From positions 146,574-210,573 of the forward strand of contig JACGCK010000077.1 of the NCBI GenBank assembly GCA_014925825.1: 64,000 nucleotides of DNA. Reading direction: 5' to 3'. Origin of the DNA: Pholiota molesta. Its lineage: Eukaryota; Basidiomycota; Agaricomycetes; Agaricales; Strophariaceae. A program made the translations under genes and the position numbers. A model generated the notes under the pieces. That model was not told the origin of the DNA. It did not search any database and worked only from the letters and a program-made list of their open reading frames with translations. Numbering within the stretch: the stretch's first letter is position 1; the number at the start of each line of letters is the position of its first letter. Shown here one piece after another: positions 1 to 11,441 of this stretch.

Positions 1-2807
1 GCCAAAAGATGGTTTGAAGCATCCACCATCATATGTCGATTTGTTCCCGAAGGCAAACTACGGGCGGAGAAGGTGCGGACCAATGCTTGCTATACCCTCC
101 GTTTTCTCAGAATATCTGGCTGACGTCTCAAACTCAAGATCTCGGAAACATATACTCAGCTCTTGGACCGCTACGAAAGAAAGGCTTAAGGCGAAGTAAC
201 CCGTCGGAATCATTACCTCAGCAAATTTATTCTTTCGCGATGTCTCATTTGGAACTCTCAGGGCTACGATTCTGGTATTCCCTCTTTGCTGGTTCGCCTT
301 ATAGCCTCTATATCTGCTGTACTACTGGACTCTCTCTTTGATTGGTCAAAGCGACACTGACTATCTGCGCTTTGTTTATGTCGATCCTGATTCACTTTCA
401 CTTGATACTTCGCGATTCGACATACATCTGTCTTCCCTGATCTCAGCCGGTTTTTCTTTGTACCTTCAAAGCTCCACGGCCTCTTCCTCCAACGCCGACT
501 GCTGATTACTGTCTTCATGTTTACAATATCTTGCTAACCCTAACTGCCGATGTTTACTATCGATATAAATCTAATATCTCTTCCTCCTCATCTCCGACCT
601 GAAGTCTCGAACTGGTAACGAATTGATTCAGTACATATCCTTAGCTGAGCCCCATTATCTGCTTATCTACCGCGGTAATGGATATTCGAACTGCGGCTTT
701 CGAATTACTGGACGGTTCATGGACGCAGGAGTGTTTATGACATCTAGGCACAGACATTCCGATGGCTTCTCTTGTACTGACACACTGCTTCCATATAATT
801 AGTGGTATTCTTGTTGAGGAGGGGGTTTATTGTCCTTTCTATTTGACATTCGCATGACTTTCTCCAGGACCTGGCCTACCGGAAGATCTCTCCATGTCTA
901 TTGAAGTACTTCTTCAATTATGTAAAAAGTTTCTAGTTTCACATAGCGTGTTGGTCAGTTCAATGTTGTCGGTTGCGGGGGATAAGCGTCTTCCTTTACT
1001 GTCTGAGATTTCTCGCTTGTGCATATATCGTATTTCATTTCTAAATCTTCTGAATCCGACTAAATGGCCCATATAATGTTCCATGGTCCTCGTAGTTTTT
1101 TTCAAGGCGTAGATGGCCAAAAAATGAAGCAGGGTGTCCTGATAACTATCTGAATGCTTGACGAGGCGTGGATCCCCATAGAGTTCAGGTAGGAGATAAA
1201 AGTGGTCAAATATTACGAAAGGGTTAATCTTTGTTCGAAGTTCCACTTCATTGGCTTCGCATAGAGCATTCACCATTCAGCGGACAAATCTTTTAAAACC
1301 GACGGGATCTTCGGCTCTTCCAGCGTAAAACACGTCGCACTAAGAAAACTCTCGCAGACATGATTGCGTTCGTAGTATTATTGGAAGACATCGTTTACGT
1401 GCATGGAGCGCAACTTGGATAAGGGTATCACGGTGTTCGGGCAGCCTAGAAACATTGATGCGAAAGCAGACTTGCATAGGAATTGTGTTTGAATCGTAGA
1501 CCAGGGCATCATGCTAATTCTTTCAGCCGTCTCAAAGCTGAATGCGAGATTGTAGGATTTAAACTCGAAACTGCACGGCGCAGACTGAAAATACGTCTGT
1601 TTCAATAATCCTTGAATTCAAGCTTCAAGCTTGAAGACCAGATTTCACGGTAAAGGTGACCACACGAGCCTGGAGTGGCATCTCGGCATGCCGATTCGGT
1701 CATTTCCGAACCCTAAATATTGCCTCGCCGCTTAGACCCCTCTTAATAATCTACTATCATGTCCTTGTTCCGAGCGAAAAAAAAAAGGGAACCATGGCAT
1801 CCTACTTTCTAAACACTCTGAAAAGGAAAACTACACGCTCATCTGGAACACCTTACCCACGGCGTAGTCTTCTAGTTGGGAAATTCGTGCCACCGTGTCT
1901 AATGTGATATGCAACCTGGATACCATGCTTCCCTAGGATCTGGGATATCTAATGTCTAAACGAAACTGACGGTACATATACACGACAATTATCTTCTGGT
2001 CTGTCTTTTGCGACTCCATCTACGCTTCTGCTCCATGGACTTGGTTGCTTTCGCATATCTTGGATCTTTGGCTTTTTCCGGAATCCTACTAGATCTGGTC
2101 CTGCAAGCTATGCATATATATGGACTGAGAAAATCAAAGTGGCAATCGCCACTCATCGTCATGTTCATAAATGGTTAGCGCAACGTTTCTCTTTGAGTAT
2201 GACGTCCAGTATTCCAGCTCTGTAGTTTCTGCCAGTACGTTCTCCACATTGTGCCCGAACAGCCACAGAAAATCTTAGCCAGAGAACAAGGAAACCATGA
2301 TCATGGGTGTGCGTTTGTATATTTCATTTTTCGTTCTGACTGTGATATTGAGATGAACAGCACGTTGTAATTCTCGGACAAGTTAAATCGGACCGTTTGT
2401 CTTCTCTGCTTAGCACAGGCTCGCTTTGGTGTTCGAGCATGATCATTCGCTTCTTCGCGGGTGTACTTCATTCTTCCGTCCTGCAAATGGAAATGGAAAT
2501 ATAGAACTAGAATAATTACGGGTTCGCCGTAGTTCGCAATTTCACATTTCCTACGGCGGAGTTACTGAACACCTTGAGCCTACCTCAAGGAGGAGTGGCC
2601 CACATATCCGCCTTCAACCGCAGCTAGTACCCAAGGTCTAGAATCAATTGTATCTCGGCTTGCCTTTCCATTCCGAAGTATTTGCCTCTAGGGCTATCCC
2701 AGTATGACGACCTTCATGCTACTCGATTATAACTCGGTCCGGAAATTAAGAGAGCCACAGGCACATGAAATGGTGTTAGAAAACAGGAAAACAGGAAGTA
2801 CAAAAGA
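1..2807. other. No confident gene; possible relic only
   Basis: I find no reading frame with convincing codon structure or family motifs in this stretch, apart from the weak relic listed separately at 914-1605. Stop codons are frequent in all six frames. The right end is the 3' flank of TRS33. Part of an uninterpretable gene reaching in from the left cannot be excluded. Confidence 0.5.
914..1605 (-). pseudogene. Possible frame-broken protein-coding relic, family not recognised
   Basis: Read on the minus strand, two open segments (1605-1378 and 1276-914) are separated by one stop and one frame change. The intervening sequence is otherwise open in the first frame and reads like protein. The second segment contains plausible protein text such as INPFVIFDHFYLLPELYGD. 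I do not recognise the family. It could also be chance open frames, or exons of a gene whose introns I cannot place. Confidence 0.25.
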
Positions 2808-3749
2808 TCATGTTCCTTTTGGTAGCTTTACTTGGAATGTACCTGACAATGTTATACGATCAATATAGTATATTTGTGGACTATATAAAGGAAGAACTTA
2901 CATTGTGGCATTGAAGTTATCTCTGGAACCACTGTTCCAGCGTATCCTAATCGTTGAAGTGCACCGCGAATGATCCCTGCTGGCATTGCAGCATACTACG
3001 CGCGGAGGTGCTTTAGGGTGGCACTGGTACTTCATTTCGAAATGGAACTCACCAAACGCGCTCGTTTCAGGGCATCTGCACGCGATTCCCATGATGAAAG
3101 GCGGCTTATTGGTTTGAATAGATTATCTTGCAGTACATAGACACCCTATTGTGACATCAGCCAAGTGAAAACACAACATTCTTTACAACAAACCCTATGA
3201 TTCGTGCGCAAGTTGTCAACCTGTTTGTCCCAACATGCCGCCCAGATGTCCTTGCATATGAACTTGATGGCGTCTAGGGTTTCCGAGAACATAGGTCTGT
3301 CACGACACAATCTGGGAGCTCCTTCTTATAAGTATTGTCAATACCAGGATGTGGAGATTTTCCACGCACCGTTCAGAAAAATTAGCGCCGACGTGCATGC
3401 CAATTGCCTCGAGTCGTTGCCGTACGGGCTCTTCCTCCTCGTCCAACGTTCCCTTGCCCGCGGCACTACCTGTTCTTGAAGCGAGGCTCGTCACCGAGTC
3501 TCTAGCTGAGGTATCCTTCTTCAGAGATGATGGTACCGGTTGAGGCGGTGGGATCAGCCCAGCATCGAGCATCTCCTGTTCGATCTTTTTGGCGCGGGTG
3601 GTGGCCACTGCCGCTGACTCACGCAGAGTCGCGACCATCTCAATGAGAAAGTAGTCCATTGCTGCGCCGTCTATCTGGCGCAGTGGTGGGTCCGCATGGG
3701 GGGCGAGAGCGACGAGGTATGGCGAGAGTGTGGCCTGGGGCGCGGACAT
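2808..3749 (-). CDS. TRS33: TRAPP complex subunit Trs33 (TRAPPC6 family)
   Basis: This gene encodes a small Bet3-like subunit of the TRAPP tethering complex, which activates Rab GTPase Ypt1/Rab1 in ER-Golgi traffic. The model has five exons, complement(join(2808..2842, 2902..2995, 3053..3145, 3194..3311, 3370..3749)), 239 codons plus stop. All four introns (48-59 bp) have GT-AG ends. The spliced protein shows the family signature: RLEAIGMHVG, then SERLCRDRPMF across intron 1, LDAIKFICKDIW, DNLRTNHR joined to GVYVLQDNLF across intron 2, AGIIRGALQRLGY, and the terminal FQVKLPKGT. The N-terminal ~60 residues after the first helix form a Ser/Gly/Glu-rich insertion, as is common in fungal members. 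The start chosen is the first ATG in the open frame (3749). It is divergent from UBR1 with a 74-bp gap. The splice-junction fit to the family makes this a firm call. Confidence 0.93.
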
Positions 3750-3823
3750 GATGATAAATAGGGATGAAGATGTATTTGGTGATCGCGACAACGGGTGCCG
3801 GCTTTCTCTCCACAACCTCCACG
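3750..3823. promoter_or_regulatory. Short shared 5' region between TRS33 and UBR1
   Basis: Only 74 bp separate the two divergent start codons. Any promoter elements must therefore be shared or lie inside the other gene's 5' coding region. No TATA-like box is obvious in the gap. Confidence 0.45.
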
Positions 3824-6800
3824 ATGTCGGCTCTCTCAGCGTTCTTCCCTTCGCGCCGGCCGCCCTCCACCCACAGCGATCTCCTCTCGGACCTCCGGTT
3901 CTCCCTCGAGGTCATGCCAGGATCCCGCAAATATGTATTCACCCCCACCGCACGCGCGGAGATTCTTTCCAAGCTCTACATCGCGTTTATGGGCCAGTAC
4001 CCTCACCTCTTTCTCCCAAGCGGCACCTTGCAAGTGCCCGCCCACAAGCTTCTCAGTGAATACCAGGCGTCGGTTGCCTTTGCGGGCGCGGGAAAGGAGG
4101 ATCCGCTCACACCTGGGAGACCGTGTAGTCACATCTTTAAGAAGGGTGAAAGCTGTTACCGATGCAAGTGCGTGGCTTTTGAAAGTTTGAATCTCATAAG
4201 GAAACTAACATGCTGCGAAGAGACTGTGCATTGGACGATAGTTGTGTTCTATGTTCGCGGTGTTTTCATGCCACTGATCATACAGGACACAACGTGAGCT
4301 TCTTTATTGCTCAGCAATCTGGAGGTTGCTGCGATTGTGGCGACGAAGAAGCATGGAGGACGCCAATACGCTGTCCTCACCATCCGCCTGCGGGGCCTGA
4401 CGATCCCCAGGATACGACCCCTCGTCTGATTCTTAAACCCATGCCGAATGAACTTCCTCCAGCGCCAAACTATCCCTTTCGCGTCGCGACACCACCGGAG
4501 CTTAAAGATTGCATGAGGCGGACCATCGGATTCGCTTTGGATTTCATCCTGGACACACTAGATTACTCGCCTGACGAGCCCGTGGTGCCTACAAATGAAG
4601 CCGATCTCCGGCTGCAACCTTCCGCCGACCCAATGCTGAAAGATCAATATTGCGTGGTGCTATGGAACGACGACAAACACTCCTTTGAAGAAGTTACGAA
4701 GCTGCTGGTGGATATGACAAATCGGACTCCGGCGGAGGCATCTGCGCTTGTTCGACGGTTAGACGAACATGGGCGCGAAATTATCGACATGACTTCGAAC
4801 GCCAACCGCCTCTTGGAGACTGCGCAGGCGATTACGCAGATCGACCTCGGCGTGACGATCCGACGGGCCTACGACACGTTTTGCGAGCAGATCGTTGGGG
4901 TTATGGTCGAGTGGCTTCTGGATTTGACGCGGAGTCGACTGGGTACAGACACATTGGTAATCCGAGAGGCATTGGCAGCAGAATTGCTGAGCCCAAGAAA
5001 GCGAGACGGATTTACAAAGACCCTGATCCCTCCTTGCGCGTTGAATCTCGACAGCGAAGTCGCAAATCCAACAAGAATTGATACACTCCTACTCTATCAC
5101 ACGAGGCTCTGGAAGCGTCCAAGACTGAGTTTGAAGGAGGTTTACGCATCTGTTATATCGATCAGCAGGGCACATAAGCTGGCAATTGGTATGTTTATCT
5201 TCATATATGCGCGTTGTGGCCTTCGACTTATATTTCTTAGCCGGTCACTTTGCGAATATATATCACAGGGTCATAGATGCCTATCTTCTTGTCGATCGCG
5301 AAGCCGAGACGAGCATTAAATACTTTGCCCTACAACTATTCACAGTTCCTTCGGTCTCTGGACATATTGCGAGAAACCACCGACTAGTTCAGCGTTTACT
5401 TGCGATCATCACAAGCTTTTTCACCAATCGGATTGTCGAGAAGCGGATCATGTATCCAGGATCTTCTGGTCAAGGAAGCGGCGCGACAGGAGGTTCTGGA
5501 GGAGGTGGTGGTGGAGGTGGTGTCAATGGCGGCGGTGGAACTATCACGTCACCCATACCTTCAACCCCTATCAACGCCACAGGCACTATCGACGTCGACT
5601 CGTTCCCATTCAAATCCAAACGTTTCATGCCCGTCTTCAGCGACCTCCGATATCTCGCACATACCTCACAAGTGCAAGACCTCATCGCCCACACGCCATC
5701 CTACCTCGCCGCATTCGCTTCCACATGCCGCCTCTTCATGTGTCTGAACCCAAACAAACGCGCTGTCGAGACACACGTCGAATACGAGACGGACGCGTGG
5801 ATCAGCGTGTTCAACGTTACCCTCAGCCTGAGTCGTGTGATCAAGGTGTTCGGCGAGGCGTTCGCGCGCTCGACGAGCGCAGAGCTCATCGGCGCCATCG
5901 GTACGGTGGTACACCAGATCCTGATGGTGTGCACGCTCGCGGAGGACCGTCTCGACCGGACGAAGTTTTCCGTTCCATCCTTCCACTGGGTCGAGTTTGG
6001 CGGGGCGCGATTCCATACGCTCGAATTTGATGTATCGGAGGGATGGGTCAGTTTTCATCACTCGTTGCATTGGCTCCTTGCAGAGCTGTTGAAGCATGTG
6101 GATTTGCTGAACGAGGACGCGTTGAGAACGGTTGGGATCACAGGCGGGTTGAAAGAAGTATTTGGGCGTGGGGCGAGCGAGCAGGCTATATTGACGATTA
6201 TGGATTTCCCGCTCAGAGGTAAGTTTCATGTCATGATATATTGTCTGAAAATAAGGATTCATATATTTATCCCGTTTTGCTTTCTTCGTTCAATAGTGCT
6301 CGCTATGATAGCTCAAATCCGAACTGGTCTCTGGGTTCGCAATGGCTTTGCCATCCGTGGTCAACTCCTCCATTACCGAGATTACATGCTCCGCGAGCTC
6401 TGCTACGACCAAGATCTATTCATCCTCCAAACCGCATTGGTCATACTCCCCCCGGACCTCGTCATCGTCGCTATACTCGATCGCTTCGGCCTTCTGGACT
6501 ATTTTTCCGGCTCGTATCTGCAATCGCATTACGAAGGACCCCAACTAGGAAGCATGGTCGAGGAGGTGTTCTACGTCTTCATCACGATCTTCAGCGAGAA
6601 CGCGAACGCGAGCAAGATGCCCATGCACCTGGCTATCCGGAGAGAGATTGTGCACGCGCTCGCGATGGGTCCTTGCAGTTTCTCCGACCTGGTCAAGCGC
6701 GTGGCCGAGCGCCTCGTCGACGATCCGTCCTTCGAGCGCATGCTGCGCGAGGTTGCGAATTTCCGCCCGCCAGAAGGTCCTACGGAGACAGGACTCTACG

Positions 6801-9800
6801 AACTTAAAGACGAGGCCTACGACGAAGTCAACCCGTTCTTCTACCACTATACTCGTAATCGCCGGGAGGAAGTGGAGACAGTTCTGCGGAAGAGGGTCGA
6901 GAAGAGGACAGGCAAGAAGGAATGGGAGATCGTGTTGCCACCAAGGCCGTTCGGCGTCACTGAGGGACCATACAAGGGCATCAGCGACGTCTGGGAGCGC
7001 GAGATCATAATTCAAATCATGTTCTTCGCGGTATGGAATGTCCTGGTCGTGACGGACTCCGGCTCTTCATCTGTCCCAGCGGGTTCAGCGCCGCCTTCCG
7101 CGGAAGCTATCCTTGATCAGGCTGTACATATGGTCATGCTTGGAGTTGTTGAACGCCCTCGCGGATTCAGCACGCTCGCATCGAGAACACGGTTCGAAGG
7201 AGAGGGCAGAGGGAAGACGCTGCTGGAGGTTCTCTGGACACTTGGGGAACACGAGAAGTACGCCAAGTTGTACAAGTCCCGCATCGACTGGATATTCGCG
7301 AAGCTCGACGCTGAGATACCTAACGAGACGCAGAGGATCCGCGGGCTGACCGCAAGGCCCAACATAGGACCTGACGGACTTGGCGCACGCGCTCCTGGGA
7401 TGGATAAGGACGAGCAGAGGAAGAAGGCGGCGAAGAAGAGGCAGGATGCTATCATGCAGCAAATGAAGGCGCAGCAAGCGAGCTTTGCGAGTATGTTTGC
7501 TCAGGGTGCCGACACGGATTCTGAAGATTCTCTCGACAATGACGACGGCGATGCCAGCATGGCCGATGTCAATGGCTCTGCTGACGAAGAAGAGATCATA
7601 TCGTTCGGGACGTGCATTGTCTGTCAAGAGGATCTGACGAGTGCAAGCGCTGCTGCGGGAAAGCACTTCGGTTCTTTAGGACTCGTGCAACCCAGCAGGA
7701 TGATTAGAAGGCATCCAGACGTGCAGAGCACGTTTTTGAATGATGTGCTGCTTTCGCCGCTGTCAATGGATCGGCCGCCCAATTTGAACGTCGCCAATGG
7801 TGCTAATGGGATGGCCACCAGTGGAAGCACCTCATTCCCACCTGCCCAAGCAGATCTACTCGACGCGCGTTCTACTTCTCCAAACTTTGAAGGTTTCCCC
7901 TCGAACTATACGCGATTCGGACTCCATGGCTCTGTCTGCAGTCATCTCATGCATCTCGATTGTTTCCAAGTGTACAGTGTCTCTATTCGACAACGCCACC
8001 GTGCACAAGCAACACGGAACCACCCAGAGTGTATACCTCGAAAAGAATTCATCTGCCCTTTGTGCAAAAGCCTGGGCAATGTCATATTGCCTGTGACCCA
8101 ACCTGATGCCAGGATCTCCCTCAACTCAGTCCCGTTTCCGGATTGGATTAGAGCCGCAGGAATCAACATTCTAAAAAGCAAGCCGGACCCGCTTCTCGCT
8201 TCTTTGCAAACCCGGAATGGGACTGGCGAGTTCGTGTTTTGGAGTGCGCAAGACGCTGCCTACTCCAACATGGTGAAGAAGAATGCGGAGAAAGACAAGG
8301 ATGTGGACGGAGGCAAGATGCTTGACACGTTAATGGTGATCACGAAGTCGATATCGCAACAAAGCCGCCACTTGCGCGACAGAATGGAACCCGATGCAAC
8401 CGAGCGTGGCGCAGGAATCTATCTGCCAGAGGAGCTCGTGGGTTATACCATTGCGGCCATGGAAATCAGCCAGCGCGGCGTGGCTGTGGATACATCGAGT
8501 TCTGGTGCAACGGAAGGGACGATGATGATCGATGCCCTCTCGGAATCGCAAACAAGGATGATTCGAGGTCTTTTGGCATGTCTTACGAAACTCGTCGCGT
8601 TGCAGTTCAAGAATCGACCTGACGAAGGCCGAGATGCTGTGCGACAAGCAATTATCAAGAGGCTACTACCAGAGTGGAGCCGTTCCTCGTTGACTTCGTT
8701 TTCATATCCCCTCCTCCTTCGAGATCCTTTTACTTTGCTAGTCGAGACCGCTGCCGTCGCGCCTGAACTACTACAACATGTTCTGGTGCTTACCTATTAC
8801 GCATGCCTCGCCCGAACAGTCATCGGTCTCGTATATATCCTCAACAAATCACGCAGTAATTCCACAACGCAGACTCCGCGAAGAGCGCATGAAGACGTCT
8901 TCGGCGATGTCCACATGTTCTTCATGTCGGTTGTTCGTCATTCGCCAGTGTTCGAGCACACTGCAACGCTGGCCTTCGAAACCTTCGGCGAGGCACGGAT
9001 AGAAAAACTCCTTTACGCCTTCACGCTACCTTTCCTTCGTCGCGCAGCCATCCTCTGTCGCGCCGTTCTTCCGCATGCCTTTCCAACGCCCGACTTTGGC
9101 GAGTGCAAGGATGTATGTGAATACAACCGCTTGCTCCATATACTCGATATACCACCTCTCTCCGACCTGCCCCACCAAGATACTTTGCAAAATGCACTTT
9201 CTAGCTGGTGTGCACACTACGGGCATGCTCATTCAGCCTCGCAACTCAACTGCGGCGTCCTCTTGGATTATCCTGGCACATATCGCCTGGCGAGGCTGCC
9301 TCTGGTCCTCGATAGCCTGTTCAATCGCCAAGACAAGGCGCTGATGTGCATGAACTGCGAAACTTTCCCAGTCGACGCTGCCATTTGCTTGATTTGCGGT
9401 ACAACTGTGTGCCTGCAAAGTAGCTGCTGCCAAGACGAAGATTATCTTCGTGGGGAATGCAATGTGCATACTCGAGAGTGCGTATTTTCTTATATACCGT
9501 TGAGTTACATCATTAACGAGTTCTTTTAGGTGCGGTGGGACTATCGGAATATATTATTGTGTCAAGCGGTGCTCGGTTCTATACCTAAATTCAGGCAATG
9601 GAACTTTCACTTCTTCCCCTTACCTCGACGCTCATGGCGAGGTGGATCTTTCGATGAGGTAATTCCTTTTCTTTACCATGCTACCTGTTTATGACCTGAT
9701 CCATCTTCGACTACAGCCGCCGCGGTCGTCGCCAGTTCTTGCATCACGCAAGGTGGGAAGTCATCCGCAAGACATGGCTCGCGCATGGTATCCCGAGTAT

Positions 9801-9855
9801 GGTTGCTAGAAAACTAGAAAGCAGTATGGACTCTGGAGGCTGGGAAACGCTATAA
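3824..9855 (+). CDS. UBR1: N-recognin E3 ubiquitin ligase UBR1
   Basis: UBR1 binds destabilising N-terminal residues (N-degrons) and, with an E2, ubiquitinates the substrate for proteasomal degradation. The model is join(3824..4167, 4221..5188, 5241..6218, 6297..9477, 9530..9658, 9717..9855), 1912 codons, in the family's usual size range. The UBR-box zinc finger lies at about residues 99-172: it starts at Cys101, is split by intron 1 inside the YRCKDC motif, and continues through CVLCSRCF and GGCCDCGDEEAW. A ClpS-like N-domain, which reads bulky hydrophobic N-termini, follows at about 256-335 (YCVVLWNDDKHSFEEV). A glycine-rich linker of mostly GGC/GGT codons sits near residue 512. The RING has an early pair, CIVCQEDL near residue 1200, and a late part, CSHLMHLDCF plus FICPLCKSLGN, near 1310-1350. 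The conserved C-terminal UBR cap ends with ECGGTIGIYYCVKRC and GWETL. The start codon at 3824 fits the N-terminus. An upstream in-frame ATG at 3764 is less likely. No breaks are seen. Decayed copies of its middle part recur downstream. Confidence 0.95.
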
Positions 9856-10281
9856 CTTAGATGCTATTCTTCTCGTCCTCTGTTTTCCTTTTCTTCTGCC
9901 TTTTTCCTCGAATTCTCCGTCACGAAACCTCATAATTTAGAGCCCTCCATCAAGTTGTCTGTCCTTCACATGTCGCATTTTGTACCATTATCCATCCGTT
10001 CATCCACATCCAATAACGACTAACATTACACACTCGCATACCTTATTTAAACAATTTCTCCCTAGCTTTCCTCGTAGTCAACTGTCACGTTCACCTCCAC
10101 AGTCCATCATTGTCTTTTTGTTGTTTCTTTCCGCCGCACTTTCGCCTCCGTCGCTATGTTTTGCAACATCCAGTTCACAAGCTTACTAATTTACCGCCTA
10201 GCATACGTAATTGTAACAAATCGCATTGTCCAATCCATCCACTGAATTTGGCATTATCAACTACTTGGTCGCGCTGCTGCA
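9856..10281. other. 3' flank of UBR1 and start of the duplicated array
   Basis: This stretch is T- and C-rich sequence following the UBR1 stop codon, with no supported gene. The last ~80 bp already resemble the sequence that precedes first exons of the HET genes downstream. Confidence 0.5.
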
Positions 10282-10297
10282 ATGTCTGAATCCGCTG
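10282..10297 (+). pseudogene. Orphan copy of HET-gene first exon
   Basis: The 16-nt sequence ATGTCTGAATCCGCTG followed by a GT donor is identical to exon 1 of the HET gene at 15930. Here it is followed by a UBR1-like fragment instead of HET exon 2. It sits about 1.1 kb upstream of HET copy 1, whose own exon 1 has lost its ATG. A functional connection would need an intron of over 1 kb, which is very unlike the other introns here. Confidence 0.55.
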
Positions 10298-10359
10298 GTA
10301 ATTTTTTGCGAGAAACGAACTGATCATGATGCAGTACTGAGTGCTTCTCGTGGGGTCGT

Positions 10360-10740
10360 TGCAGATTTGTCTGACCTGGTCAAGCGAGCCGCGGAGCACC
10401 TCGTCGATAATCCGTCCGTCGAGCGCATTCAGTGTCATCGAAGGACTAGCGACTCTATAAGGGCGTCAGCGAAGTCTGCGAGAGCGGGATCGTGCTTCAG
10501 GGCATGTTATCGGCGTATGGTTCGAATGTTCTGGTCGTTACAGACTCGGGCTCTTCCTCTCGACTAGCGGGATCGACCCTCCCTCCCACCGAAGTTATCC
10601 TCGATCAGCCTCTGAGAATATGGTTATGCTTGGTGTGATTGAACGATCTCGGTGGTTTAGCACGCTCGCGGCGAGGAAATGGTTCAACGAGGAGGGTAAA
10701 GGGAAGATGCGTAGCGAAGGCAAGGTGGAACTTGAACTTA
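10360..10740 (+). pseudogene. Decayed internal fragment of UBR1 (copy 1)
   Basis: About 380 bp resemble UBR1 exon 4. The first part matches the segment around 6690-6760 (CTGGTCAAGCG...GAGCGCAT), and the rest matches 7030-7215 (the CTGGTCGT...ACTC..GGCTCTTC stretch, then GTTATGCTTGG...AACG and the GGTTC-AGGG segment). Frames are broken and the intervening UBR1 sequence is missing. It is not expected to encode a working protein. Confidence 0.7.
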
Positions 10741-10800
10741 GTCATCCTGAAAAAAGGGCTCTCGCATGGTATCACCATTTCCAAGGACCAAGTTGATTAT

Positions 10801-11168
10801 GATCATCACACCCGGTGCATGACACGGCGGACATTTAACTGTCAGGTCGTGCCGATACTTGCGCTGTTAGGTTTCTGTTAGGTTATTGTTAGGTTGCTTG
10901 TCAGGTAACAAGCAAGGTAATATTTTGGTCACAGTATCTGCTGTCACTCTGTGCCGCCTTAGATTTGTTAAGACCCTGCTTATACAATAGTCTACATGAG
11001 TATTACATTTGTTGATACACGAGAGCGTGACAACTGAGCCTGTGACCACTAATATTACCTCGCTAGATACCTAACAGCGACCTAACAGCCAACTAACAGC
11101 CACAAAACAATAGCCTAACAGCGCAAGTGCCGGCACGACCTGACAGTTGAATGTCCGCCGTGTGAACA
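10801..11168. mobile_element. Short terminal-inverted-repeat element (MITE-like)
   Basis: Near-perfect inverted repeats of about 50 bp face each other: left from 10822 (ACACGGCGGACATT...) and right ending at 11163. Their inner flanks carry several direct copies of CTGTTAGG. The 8-bp direct repeat TTGATTAT flanks the whole at 10793-10800 and 11169-11176, consistent with a hAT-type target duplication. The termini outside the strong repeat do not match a hAT consensus well, so the exact ends are uncertain. It contains no gene. Confidence 0.6.
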
Positions 11169-11441
11169 TTGATTATAGCTGGGCATGAACAATTAAATAT
11201 AACTTCAGTGTACATGGGAATCTTGTGCGAATCCGTAGGAATCCGTCGATTCATTTTTGCTTGCCATCAGGGTTTATCGCAAAGCGTTCGACTCGGAATT
11301 GCGAAGCTCTTTCTCCTTCTTTCTCCCCACTCACATCAAGTTCATCGTTGCGCACTGTTGCGGATAACTGAATCCACTGGTAATTTTTTGTAGGAATCTC
11401 AGATGACCAATGCCTGATTTTCCTTTCATTGTGAAGAGAAA

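Noticed and set aside
3764..3823. Upstream ATG for UBR1
   Set aside because: The added 20 residues are hydrophobic and unlike the family; the ATG at 3824 fits better and lies outside the TRS33 coding region's shadow.
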